Shown here: piece after piece, positions 1 to 6,143 of the stretch | Layout of the letters: each line of letters opens with the position of its first letter | Numbering within the stretch: the first letter of the stretch is position 1 | DNA from: Anaerolineae bacterium | GTDB taxonomy: Bacteria; Chloroflexota; Anaerolineae; JACIWR01 | Length of the DNA: 14,606 nucleotides | NCBI GenBank assembly: GCA_021162125.1 | Contig: JAGGZG010000236.1 | Span: 1 to 14,606 of the forward strand | Direction: 5' to 3' | Program-made: the position numbers and the translations under genes | Notes under the pieces: generated by a model | Database searches by the model: none | Seen by the model: only the letters and a program-made list of their open reading frames with translations | What the model was told of the DNA's origin: nothing

Positions 1-28
1 GTATAGCATAGAGACTGGGGTTTGGCAA

Positions 29-994
29 GTGGATGTGACTGTGTCGGGGCAGGGAGCACCCCAGGCGATGATTGTCGCCGAGGAACTCACTAAACGCTTC
101 AATGACTTCACCGCCGTGGACCGGGTCACTTTCTCGGTGTCTGCCGGGGAGATTCTGGCCCTGCTGGGACCCAACGGCGCGGGCAAGACGACCACGGTGC
201 GCATGTTGGCCTCTATCCTGGCTCCCACCAGCGGACGGGCATGGGTGACCGGGCACGACACCGTCGCCGATGCCCAGATCGTGCGCCATCGGGTGGGCAT
301 CCTCACCGAGTTTCCTGGCCTGTACCTGCGCATGAAGGGCCTGGAGTACCTGGATTTCTTCGGCCAATTGCAGGGCCTATCCGCCGAACGCCGTCGGAAG
401 CGCAGCGAGGAACTCCTGGAGCGTTTTGGGATGTTGGAGGCGGCGAATCAGCGACTGGGTGAGTACTCCAAGGGGATGCGGCAGAAAATGGCACTGATCC
501 GTGCCTTGTTGCACGACCCGCCCGTCCTGTTGCTCGATGAGCCAACCTCGGCGATGGACCCCCGTAGCGCCAAACAGGTGCGCGATTGCATCCGCGACCT
601 GCGCAGCGAGCAGCGGGCCATCGTTCTCTGTACGCATAACCTGCCGGAGGCCGAGATCCTGGCCGACCGGATCGCCATCATTCGCCGGGGGCAGATCATC
701 ACCCTGGGCACCCCCGCTGAACTGAAGATGCGCCTGCTGGGCCCCCCGTTGCTGGAGCTCCGCTGGCGAGTAAGCAGCGATGGCCATCTGCCCACCTTAG
801 ACGATTTGATCGTGATCGAGGATCGGGGCGAGGACTGGTTGCGTTATCGCACCGCTCAGCCTGAGACCGTCAACCCCCGTCTGTTGCACCGTCTGGGCGA
901 GGCGGCCGTCGAGGTCATCACTCTCAGCGAAGTGCCGCGCAGCCTGGAGGACGTCTACCTTCGCGTAGTGAATGATGAAGTGGAGGAGGAATAA
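29..994 (+). CDS. ABC transporter ATP-binding protein (ABC-2 exporter type)
   Basis: Cytoplasmic ATPase that would power the membrane exporter encoded directly downstream. Seen: Walker A GPNGAGKTT at about residues 47-55, an ABC signature of the form YSKGMRQ (about 146-152), Walker B LLLLDEPTSAMDP-like segment (about 167-178) and the switch histidine in CTHNLPEAE (H203). The usual Q-loop glutamine is replaced by ILTEFPGLY, as is common in the NatA/CcmA-like class that pairs with ABC-2 permeases. A further ~85 residues follow the nucleotide-binding domain, as in many ABC-2 ATPases. The start is uncertain: GTG at 29 is used here, ATG at 68 has a better placed purine-rich stretch (AGGGAG), and the frame has no stop back to the window edge, so a longer 5' end cannot be excluded. 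Substrate cannot be read from sequence. Confidence 0.93.
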   Translation: MDVTVSGQGAPQAMIVAEELTKRFNDFTAVDRVTFSVSAGEILALLGPNGAGKTTTVRMLASILAPTSGRAWVTGHDTVADAQIVRHRVGILTEFPGLYLRMKGLEYLDFFGQLQGLSAERRRKRSEELLERFGMLEAANQRLGEYSKGMRQKMALIRALLHDPPVLLLDEPTSAMDPRSAKQVRDCIRDLRSEQRAIVLCTHNLPEAEILADRIAIIRRGQIITLGTPAELKMRLLGPPLLELRWRVSSDGHLPTLDDLIVIEDRGEDWLRYRTAQPETVNPRLLHRLGEAAVEVITLSEVPRSLEDVYLRVVNDEVEEE

Positions 995-995
995 C

Positions 996-2498
996 GTGAG
1001 CAGTGTCGCGTCTGCGGCTTTATCCCGAACCGATGCGCGGCGCGAGTCCCTGCGTCGCGTGTTAGTCATGGTCCGCCGCGAGGTGATAGACACTCTGCGC
1101 GACTGGCGGATCGTGGTGCCCATTATCTTGCTGACTCTGGCCTTTCCGGTGCTGATGGACTTTACGGCCAATGCGGCGATGGAATGGGCGACCAAGTACG
1201 GCGGGCCCATCGTCGGCGAGCGCATGATTCCTTTCCTGCTGATGATCGTTGGCTTCTTTCCTATTTCGTTCTCGTTGATCATCGCCCTGGAGACTTTCGT
1301 CGGGGAGAAGGAACGGCGCAGCTTGGAGCCTCTGCTGGCCACCCCTCTCTCCAATGCCGAGCTCTATTGGGGCAAGATGCTGGCCGCAATGATTCCCCCG
1401 GTGACGGCCAGTTATCTGGGGTTGGGGGTGTACCTGACCGGTCTTTACATTACGGTGCGCTACGTGCCGCCGCCCGAGCTGCTGGCAGCAATCGTCGCCC
1501 TGACCACAGCCGAGGCACTGGTGATGGTCTCCGGCGCGGTGGTCGTCTCCAGCCAGACGACGAGTGTGCGCGCCGCCAATTTGTTGGCCAGCTTCATCAT
1601 CGTTCCCATGGCCCTCCTGGTACAGGGCGAAAGCATCATCATGTTCTGGGCCCACTACGAGGTACTATGGTGGATTGTAGCGGTGTTATTAGTAGCAGAC
1701 GTGCTCCTGGTACGGATGGGCATCCACATCTTCAACCGCGAGGAACTATTGGGCCGCGAGATTGACGAGCTCAATTTGCGCTTCATCTGGCGGCGGTTTA
1801 AAGGTTTCTTCCTGCGACCTCCCTGGGATGCGCAGCGGATCCACACCGGTTCCCCCCGCTTCAACCTGCTGCGAGTGTATCGTCACGACCTGCCCATCCT
1901 CATCGGTCGCCAGTGGCTACCCATCGCCGTCGTCACTCTAACCCTGCTGGGGGGGATGGGGCTGGGCTGGGGATATGCGGTGCAATATCCGCTGCCCCCC
2001 GACTTCTTGTCCCTGAATGAAATCCCTCAGGAGACATTCCAGGACCTGTCCGGTTTTGGTTTCCTGCCCAGCTTCAATGTGTCGGCCATCTTTTTCAACA
2101 ACGTCCGCTCGCTGGTTCTGGGGGCGTTGCTGGCCCTGTTCTCCTTTGGCTCGATAGCTTTGGTGCTGTTGATGATTCCCCTGGCCATCATTGGTTTCTT
2201 CACCGGCGAGGTTTTCCTGCTGGGCTACAATCCGCTGTTGTTCCTCGTGACCTTCATCCTGCCCCACGGGATCGTGGAACTGCCAGCGGCGATCATCGCC
2301 ACGGCCTTTGCCCTGCGCATGGGCGCATCTGTGGTGTCGCCGCCGAAGGGACTCACTGTCGGAGAGGGGCTGTTGCTGGCCCTGGCCGACTTCCTGAAGG
2401 TGTTTCTGTTCCTGGTGCTGCCTTTGCTGCTGATCGCGGCGGTGTTGGAAATCTGGGTCACGCCCCAGGTTGTGCTGGCTGTCTACAGAGCAGGGTAG
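996..2498 (+). CDS. ABC-2 type permease fused to a SpoIIM-like (DUF95) membrane domain
   Basis: Integral membrane partner of the preceding ATPase, about 500 residues. I chose GTG at 996 because GGAGGAGGA at 982-990 sits at ideal distance; an in-frame ATG at 972 lies inside the ATPase gene and has no such site. The ATPase stop ends at 994, so the two genes are translationally linked. Residues ~22-245 look like an ABC-2 permease, including the characteristic cytoplasmic loop ETFVGEKERRSLEPLLATPL. After a charged linker (~250-300) and another TM segment, residues ~360-490 resemble the SpoIIM/DUF95 family: NNVRSLVLGAL, then LLGYNPLLFLVTFILPHGIVE with the typical PHG-x-x-E core, then two more TM segments. 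The gene ends in a TAG that touches a 17-bp palindrome. The fusion is seen by eye; what it exports is unknown. Confidence 0.85.
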   Translation: MSSVASAALSRTDARRESLRRVLVMVRREVIDTLRDWRIVVPIILLTLAFPVLMDFTANAAMEWATKYGGPIVGERMIPFLLMIVGFFPISFSLIIALETFVGEKERRSLEPLLATPLSNAELYWGKMLAAMIPPVTASYLGLGVYLTGLYITVRYVPPPELLAAIVALTTAEALVMVSGAVVVSSQTTSVRAANLLASFIIVPMALLVQGESIIMFWAHYEVLWWIVAVLLVADVLLVRMGIHIFNREELLGREIDELNLRFIWRRFKGFFLRPPWDAQRIHTGSPRFNLLRVYRHDLPILIGRQWLPIAVVTLTLLGGMGLGWGYAVQYPLPPDFLSLNEIPQETFQDLSGFGFLPSFNVSAIFFNNVRSLVLGALLALFSFGSIALVLLMIPLAIIGFFTGEVFLLGYNPLLFLVTFILPHGIVELPAAIIATAFALRMGASVVSPPKGLTVGEGLLLALADFLKVFLFLVLPLLLIAAVLEIWVTPQVVLAVYRAG

Positions 2499-2514
2499 TA
2501 CTGATAATCAGTAC
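2498..2514. repeat. 17-bp perfect palindrome at the permease stop codon
   Basis: GTACTGATAATCAGTAC is perfectly symmetric around A2506 and shares one base with the permease TAG stop. Twelve of its bases (TACTGATAATCA, 2499-2510) recur directly at 2696-2707 on the far side of the multi-hairpin repeat. It may be an insertion target or part of its duplication; an operator role is possible but unsupported. Confidence 0.6.
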
Positions 2515-2694
2515 TTGAGAAATCCGCCCCCCGCCCGGCGCTGAAGCGCCAGGCTCAGCAGCAGAAGCCTGCTGAAGCAGGCTGTGGTGACCTCGGAGCC
2601 GCCGTCCACATTGGCGAAGGGTGCTTCAGCACTCTTCGCCTGCTCAGCCTGGACGTTCACGTCCAGGCGCCGTCGCAGCACCGACTTTTCTCAG
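2514..2694 (-). repeat. Family A multi-hairpin repeat, copy 1
   Basis: A ~180 bp element made almost wholly of four hairpins with TGAA or TTCA loops: 2537-2550 (GGCGC stems), 2566-2583 (AGCCTGC, 7 bp), 2613-2640 (12 bp with one G.T pair) and 2647-2668 (GCCTGGACG, 9 bp). The ends carry an imperfect inverted repeat: CTTGAGAAATC on the left and, read from the right end, CTGAGAAAAGTC. TACTGATAATCA flanks it directly at 2499-2510 and 2696-2707, consistent with a target duplication. A second copy lies in opposite orientation at 7000-7182, so this copy is given on the minus strand. It has no coding capacity of its own. It is MITE/REP-like; mode of spread unknown. Confidence 0.85.
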
Positions 2695-2756
2695 CTACTG
2701 ATAATCACATCGTCCGCGAGGACCGGGGGGACATCCAACGTTGAGGCAGAGATTGC

Positions 2757-3512
2757 ATGGCCAAGCTAACCATCCTGGGCACAGCCCCGGCCCTTCCTGA
2801 ACCTTTCCGCGAATATACTTACATGGTCCTCCAGGGTAGGGAGAGCGTGATCCTGATTGATTGTGCCAGCAGCCCGGTGCAACGGCTGGCACAGGCCGGG
2901 GTCAACTTGCACGATGTTGACCATCTGATTATCACCCACCACCACCCCGACCACGTCTATGGAGTGCCTGTATTCCTCCTCGACCTTTGGCTGGCAGGGC
3001 GACGACGACCGCTACACGTCTACGGCCCACCGGGAACCGCGCGAGTGATCCCGGCCATGATGGCCCTGTACGGGTGGCACGACTGGCCCGGATTCTACCC
3101 CATCGAGTTCCACGAGGTGCAGATGGCCGTCGGCAGCTTCGTGCTCGATTCAGCGGATTTCCTCATCACCGCCGCGCCGGCTGAACATCTGGTGCCCACC
3201 ATTGCCCTGCGCATGCTGTGTAAAGAGACGGGGGGCGTGGCGGTGTACTCCAGCGATACCGAGCCCTGCGAGGCGGTGATGGAACTCGCTAAGGGTGCCG
3301 ATCTCCTGATTCACGAGAGCACGGGCGCGCGCGCCGGTCATTCCAGCAGCTCCGCTGCCGGGGCCATCGCCCGCTTCGCCGGAGTGAAGAAACTGGTGCT
3401 CATCCATTACCCTGTTCAGGGAATGGATGTAGACCGGATGTGGGAGGAAGCCGAGATCGAGTTCGGTGGGCCGGTGGAACTGGCCAGGGCATTCGTGAGC
3501 TACGAGTTCTGA
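2757..3512 (+). CDS. RNase Z-like metallo-beta-lactamase-fold hydrolase
   Basis: A 251-residue cytoplasmic protein with the two-metal site of the MBL superfamily. Seen: N-terminal ILGTAPALP (the LGTG-x-P-like start of RNase Z relatives), the signature THHHPDH at residues 60-66 (H61, H63, D65, H66), H144 in the third motif (PAEH), D167 in VYSSDTEP, H186 in LLIHEST, a GHSS segment at 194-197 and H217 in LVLIHYP. The YSSDT/IHE/GHSS/IH order matches the ribonuclease Z-like branch rather than true beta-lactamases. The tRNA-binding exosite of genuine RNase Z is not evident and the protein is shorter than a typical tRNase Z, so a generic hydrolase (phosphodiesterase, arylsulfatase or quorum-lactonase-like) is as likely. 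The ATG at 2757 has only a weak ribosome site; it is the first gene after the family A repeat. Confidence 0.87.
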   Translation: MAKLTILGTAPALPEPFREYTYMVLQGRESVILIDCASSPVQRLAQAGVNLHDVDHLIITHHHPDHVYGVPVFLLDLWLAGRRRPLHVYGPPGTARVIPAMMALYGWHDWPGFYPIEFHEVQMAVGSFVLDSADFLITAAPAEHLVPTIALRMLCKETGGVAVYSSDTEPCEAVMELAKGADLLIHESTGARAGHSSSSAAGAIARFAGVKKLVLIHYPVQGMDVDRMWEEAEIEFGGPVELARAFVSYEF

Positions 3513-3560
3513 CTCGCGGGCTTTCTGAGCGCAGTGCAGTGTTGTCTCCTGAGCTTGTTT

Positions 3561-3660
3561 GGTCAGCCGATTGAGCGGATTAAGCGGATGCTGCAGATCG
3601 CTCTATCCGCTCAATCGGGTTAATCGGTTGACCGGGCTCAATCGGGTTAACCTGCTGACC
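3561..3660. repeat. Family B palindromic repeat, copy 1
   Basis: Lies 49 bp after the MBL-hydrolase stop. The outer ends are GGTCAGC and GCTGACC, an inverted pair. Inside, CCGATTGAGCGGAT (3567-3580) pairs perfectly with ATCCGCTCAATCGG (3605-3618). Both arms are built from ~9-bp units of the form CNGATTRAG or its complement, and the right arm holds extra units up to a TTGACC and then the outer GCTGACC. A related copy sits at 11654-11739. Both follow the 3' end of a plus-strand gene. Confidence 0.8.
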
Positions 3661-3686
3661 CCAATTCACGCCCGGTGCTGTACAGC

Positions 3687-3728
3687 AAGAAACACCGCCC
3701 TCACTCCGAGGACGGTGTTTCTTGTTTT
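3687..3728 (+). terminator. Rho-independent terminator after the MBL hydrolase / before the converging anti-sigma gene
   Basis: AAGAAACACCG at 3687-3697 pairs perfectly with CGGTGTTTCTT at 3713-3723 (11 bp), with an extra CC/GG pair further in, then GTTTTC. It lies between two converging transcription units. On the minus strand the stem is followed by a weaker T-run (the TTTCTT arm itself), so it may stop both. Confidence 0.8.
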
Positions 3729-3753
3729 CTCAATCCGCATCCTTTGCGCGGTC

Positions 3754-4695
3754 TCAGTCCCAATTCCGCCGTCGCCGACGGCGCATCCACAGGGTGGCGG
3801 CCAACAGGGCTATTGCCAGGATCAGCAGCCCGCCCTCGATTACCCACAGCGCGACTCGCGCCGGGCTGACAGGCGGTAGTCCACCGGCCGCGGGCATCTC
3901 CTCTGAAAATCCGCCTTCCTGTTCCGGGGGAGGCGCTTTTGCTACTTCCACGGGCGTGGCCGTGGGCAACGGTGTAGCTTCTATAGTTGGGGGCGGGGAC
4001 GGCCTTGCCTCTGCCGTCTTCTCCGCCAGGGCCATCCTTGTCTCTTCTGTTGTTGGCTGCGCAGTGTCTTCCATCACCTCTCGAGTAACTAACGTGGGGG
4101 TGGGTGCTGTATTATCTGCCGCGGCCGGCACGGGCGTGACTGTCGGTGCTGGTAAGACCGGCGGGATCGGCGTTTCGGCGGGGGTAGCCGTCATCTCCAC
4201 CGGCGCCACTTTTTCGGCAACGACCGTCTCTTTAGTCCCCTCAGCGGCTTGCTCCTGAGCAGCCCATTGAGCTGCGGGTACCTCGGTGACCGGCGAGCGG
4301 TACGCGGCCAGTGGTGCGCCGCCAATTGCCGGGGCGAAGTGGGTCAATGCCACGTCGCCGGCGAAAATGACCACGAACAGCAAAAAGGCCAACACCGTCG
4401 CTCCCTGCAATGCCGGATAGGCCCGCGTCCACCGAAGGCCGGCGCGGCGGCGCGGTGCGACCTGCGCCTCGCGGATGACGAAAGAACGTGGTGCCCTCAC
4501 GGTGGGCAGTTGCCCCAGGAGGCTCACCGTCTGGCGCAGGGTGTGCAAGTTCTGGGCGCACTCCTCGCACTCCGCCAGGTGTGCTTCCACGCGTGCCTTC
4601 TGCGCCGGGGTCAGTTCCCCGTCTATGTACGCCGAGAGCATCTCCGCGACGCGCTCGTGCTCTGATTTGCCAATGCCCCTCAGGATGTTCACCAT
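3754..4695 (-). CDS. Zinc-finger anti-sigma factor with two TM segments and a Pro/Thr-rich extracytoplasmic region
   Basis: Likely regulator that holds the upstream ECF sigma factor at the membrane. Seen: an N-terminal anti-sigma zinc-finger (zf-HC2/ZAS) domain, residues ~13-60, with HLAECEEC (H39, C43, C46); a TM segment at ~96-118; about 160 residues very rich in Pro, Thr, Ala and Glu (~135-275) expected outside the membrane; a second TM segment at ~283-304; and a short tail of six arginines that should face the cytoplasm. Typical ZAS anti-sigma factors have one TM, so the C-terminal second anchor is unusual. The ATG at 4695 lies 5 bases after the sigma stop, so the pair is almost certainly one operon with coupled translation. 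The signal sensed cannot be read from the sequence; the extracytoplasmic loop lacks a recognisable domain. Confidence 0.88.
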   Translation of the reverse strand: MVNILRGIGKSEHERVAEMLSAYIDGELTPAQKARVEAHLAECEECAQNLHTLRQTVSLLGQLPTVRAPRSFVIREAQVAPRRRAGLRWTRAYPALQGATVLAFLLFVVIFAGDVALTHFAPAIGGAPLAAYRSPVTEVPAAQWAAQEQAAEGTKETVVAEKVAPVEMTATPAETPIPPVLPAPTVTPVPAAADNTAPTPTLVTREVMEDTAQPTTEETRMALAEKTAEARPSPPPTIEATPLPTATPVEVAKAPPPEQEGGFSEEMPAAGGLPPVSPARVALWVIEGGLLILAIALLAATLWMRRRRRRNWD

Positions 4696-4700
4696 CTCAG

Positions 4701-5333
4701 TTACTCGCTATCTGCCATACTACCTGTAAGACGATACCGCGCAGGTAAAAGTTCCCCTCGTGCCAGCAGGAAATCGCGCAGCTTGGCCCGCGCTCTGCTC
4801 AGTCGCGATTTCACCGTGCCCAGCGAGACGCCGGTGATCTCCGCGATCTCCTGATAGCTAAATCCCTGGATGTCTGAGAGTACGAGGGTGATGCGTTGAT
4901 CGGCCGGCAGCGTGCCGATCCCGGCCTGGATGACCCGGTTTAGCTCCTGTCGTAGAGCGTATTCCTCGGGCTGCTCAGCCTCATCGGCGAATGACACGGA
5001 GGAGGGGCCTGACGCGGGGTCAGCAACCAGCAAGGCATCGAGGGAGGCCGTGGGCCGCCGCTGTTTAACGCGCAACTGATCGTAGCAGGCGTTGGTCACG
5101 ATGCGCAGCAGCCAGGCTTTGAAAGAGCCCCCGCGAAAGCGACCAATGGCCCGGTAGGCGGACAGGAACGCATCCTGGGTGGCGTCGGCTGCTGCGTCAC
5201 CATCGCCCAGGATGCGGTACGCCAGGTTGTACGTCATGTTCTGATAGGCCAGCACCAGGCGATTGAAAGCATCTACGTCGCCCTGCTGCGCTGCTGTGAT
5301 TAGGGCTTTTTCGTCCATCCCTGCAAATTTCAT
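4701..5333 (-). CDS. ECF-type RNA polymerase sigma factor
   Basis: Directs RNA polymerase to a stress regulon, kept in check by the anti-sigma factor directly downstream. From ATG at 5333 it is 210 residues, normal for the family. Sigma region 2 spans ~23-92, including the -10 recognition part DATQDAFLSAYRAI and FKAWLLRIVTNACYDQLR; region 4 spans ~133-187 with the helix-turn-helix GFSYQEIAEITGVSLGTVKS. The frame stays open upstream to 5537, but that would run antisense through the tRNA-Leu gene and the added residues look non-coding, so 5333 (MKFAGMDEK) or 5318 (MDEKALI) is the real start; neither has a strong ribosome site. No convincing promoter of its own was found in the 167 bp up to the tRNA. 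Confidence 0.93.
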   Translation of the reverse strand: MKFAGMDEKALITAAQQGDVDAFNRLVLAYQNMTYNLAYRILGDGDAAADATQDAFLSAYRAIGRFRGGSFKAWLLRIVTNACYDQLRVKQRRPTASLDALLVADPASGPSSVSFADEAEQPEEYALRQELNRVIQAGIGTLPADQRITLVLSDIQGFSYQEIAEITGVSLGTVKSRLSRARAKLRDFLLARGELLPARYRLTGSMADSE

Positions 5334-5458
5334 TCCACGTTGCTGTGGGGATACCGCAACAATTCGGCGCTGCCCACAGGGTGTGGGAGGAGGAAGGGAA
5401 GCGAGGGGATACCCCTCGTGCTCCCCAGGAACTTGCTGCGCTATCCCATGCCCGTCCG
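5334..5458 (-). other. Leader region of the sigma gene with small palindromes
   Basis: This stretch between the sigma start and the tRNA promoter holds two short perfect hairpins: CCCACA/TGTGGG at 5373-5387 and CGAGGGG/CCCCTCG at 5402-5418. Read on the minus strand, GGTATCCCC occurs twice (about 5345-5353 and 5405-5413). These could be operator or leader elements for the sigma operon; no recognised family fits. Confidence 0.3.
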
Positions 5459-5459
5459 C

Positions 5460-5488
5460 TTGACTAAATCTTTCAGTTGCGTTATACT
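5460..5488 (+). promoter_or_regulatory. Housekeeping sigma-70-type promoter of tRNA-Leu
   Basis: TTGACT at 5460-5465 and TATACT at 5483-5488 are separated by exactly 17 bp, close to the vegetative consensus. Transcription would start near 5495, just ahead of the mature tRNA 5' end at 5501. Confidence 0.85.
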
Positions 5489-5500
5489 TACAATCGTCGA

Positions 5501-5584
5501 GCCGAAGTGGCGGAACAGGCAGACGCGCGCGACTCAAAATCGCGTGAGGGTGACCTCATGTGGGTTCGATTCCCACCTTCGGCA
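5501..5584 (+). tRNA. tRNA-Leu, anticodon CAA
   Basis: 84-nt class II tRNA reading UUG codons. Acceptor GCCGAAG (5501-5507) pairs with CTTCGGC (5577-5583), discriminator A5584. The D-arm has GCG/CGC; the anticodon stem CGCGA/TCGCG encloses loop CTCAAAA (5533-5539) with CAA at 5535-5537. A long variable arm (TGAGG/CCTCA, about 5545-5558) is diagnostic of Leu/Ser/Tyr types, and the T-arm is GTGGG TTCGATT CCCAC. The 3' CCA is not encoded. It stands alone and is divergent from the sigma factor gene. Confidence 0.97.
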
Positions 5585-5594
5585 TCTGCAATGG

Positions 5595-5622
5595 CTCGGC
5601 GGCCGAGAGCTTCGCTTTTATT
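5595..5622 (+). terminator. Possible weak terminator after tRNA-Leu
   Basis: CTCGG (5595-5599) and CCGAG (5603-5607) form a 5-bp stem with a 3-base loop, followed after a few bases by a T-rich run (GCTTTTATT). The gap between stem and T-run makes this weak. Confidence 0.35.
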
Positions 5623-5735
5623 ATACCAGGTTTCGCCGAGAAAAGCCAAAGGTGTCCACCACGGCGGGTGGGGCTAGTCCCTTATAAGTGGGGAGTGGCC
5701 CTATTCTTTTGCCTGCTGCGTTGAGAGGACCAGCG

Positions 5736-6143
5736 ATGCGCGACCGTGACCGCGTGCTTACTACGGCGATGGCTGGCGTTGGTATTATCGTCGGCCTGCT
5801 GGCTGGCCTGTTCGTCGGCTGGGTCCTGTGGCCCGTGCAATACACGGATACGGACATCTCCGACCTCAAGCCGGTGTATCAGGATGAGTACATCTTGATG
5901 GTCAGCGCGGCCTACGCGGCCAGCGGCGACCTGGAGCAGGCACAAGCGCGTCTGGCGCGACTGAACGATCCTGACCCGGCCCATCGGGTGGCACTCCTGG
6001 CCGAAACCCTCATCGCCCGCAGTGCCGATCCCGGTGACATCGAGTGCCTGGTAAACCTGGCGGATGCCCTGGGTGCGTATGACGGCCAGACGCCAACCTC
6101 GCGCATCAGCCCTCCAGTGAGCATTGGGAAGGTGCAGCGTTGA
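5736..6143 (+). CDS. Single-TM hypothetical protein (LWPVQ-type paralog 1)
   Basis: I do not recognise a named family. From ATG at 5736, preceded by GAGAGGA at a good distance, it encodes 135 residues; an in-frame ATG at 5688 has no ribosome site. Residues ~8-30 form one TM helix rich in Gly/Val/Leu, ending in GWVLWPVQY. The rest (DLKPVYQDEYILMVSAAYAASGDLEQAQARLARL and on) is helical and looks TPR-like, with a repeating Y-x-x-x-A-x-GDLxxAxxRL pattern. The same N-terminal half recurs in the next gene, so the two are tandem paralogs. The stop overlaps the next start (TGATG). Likely a signal-anchored protein with the helical part outside the membrane; the role is unknown. Confidence 0.8.
   Translation: MRDRDRVLTTAMAGVGIIVGLLAGLFVGWVLWPVQYTDTDISDLKPVYQDEYILMVSAAYAASGDLEQAQARLARLNDPDPAHRVALLAETLIARSADPGDIECLVNLADALGAYDGQTPTSRISPPVSIGKVQR

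Noticed and set aside
972..995. ATG start of the permease at 972
   Set aside because: No ribosome site there; GTG at 996 has GGAGGAGGA directly ahead and the usual 1-bp gap to the ATPase stop.
2514..2694. CRISPR-like or attenuator reading of the hairpin cluster
   Set aside because: The hairpins differ in sequence, have no regular spacers and recur as one block elsewhere, so this is a dispersed repeat, not an array. There is no leader peptide or T-run.
2584..2769. 61-codon open frame between the permease and the MBL hydrolase
   Set aside because: It consists mostly of the hairpin repeat read through; there is no ribosome site and no similarity to a protein I know.
5334..5537. Upstream extension of the sigma factor to 5537
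   Set aside because: It would run antisense through the anticodon arm of tRNA-Leu and its promoter, and adds residues unlike any sigma factor N-terminus.
5681..5690. TTATAA-containing palindrome (CTTATAAG) as a promoter for the gene at 5736
   Set aside because: No -35 or extended -10 at a proper distance; too little to call.
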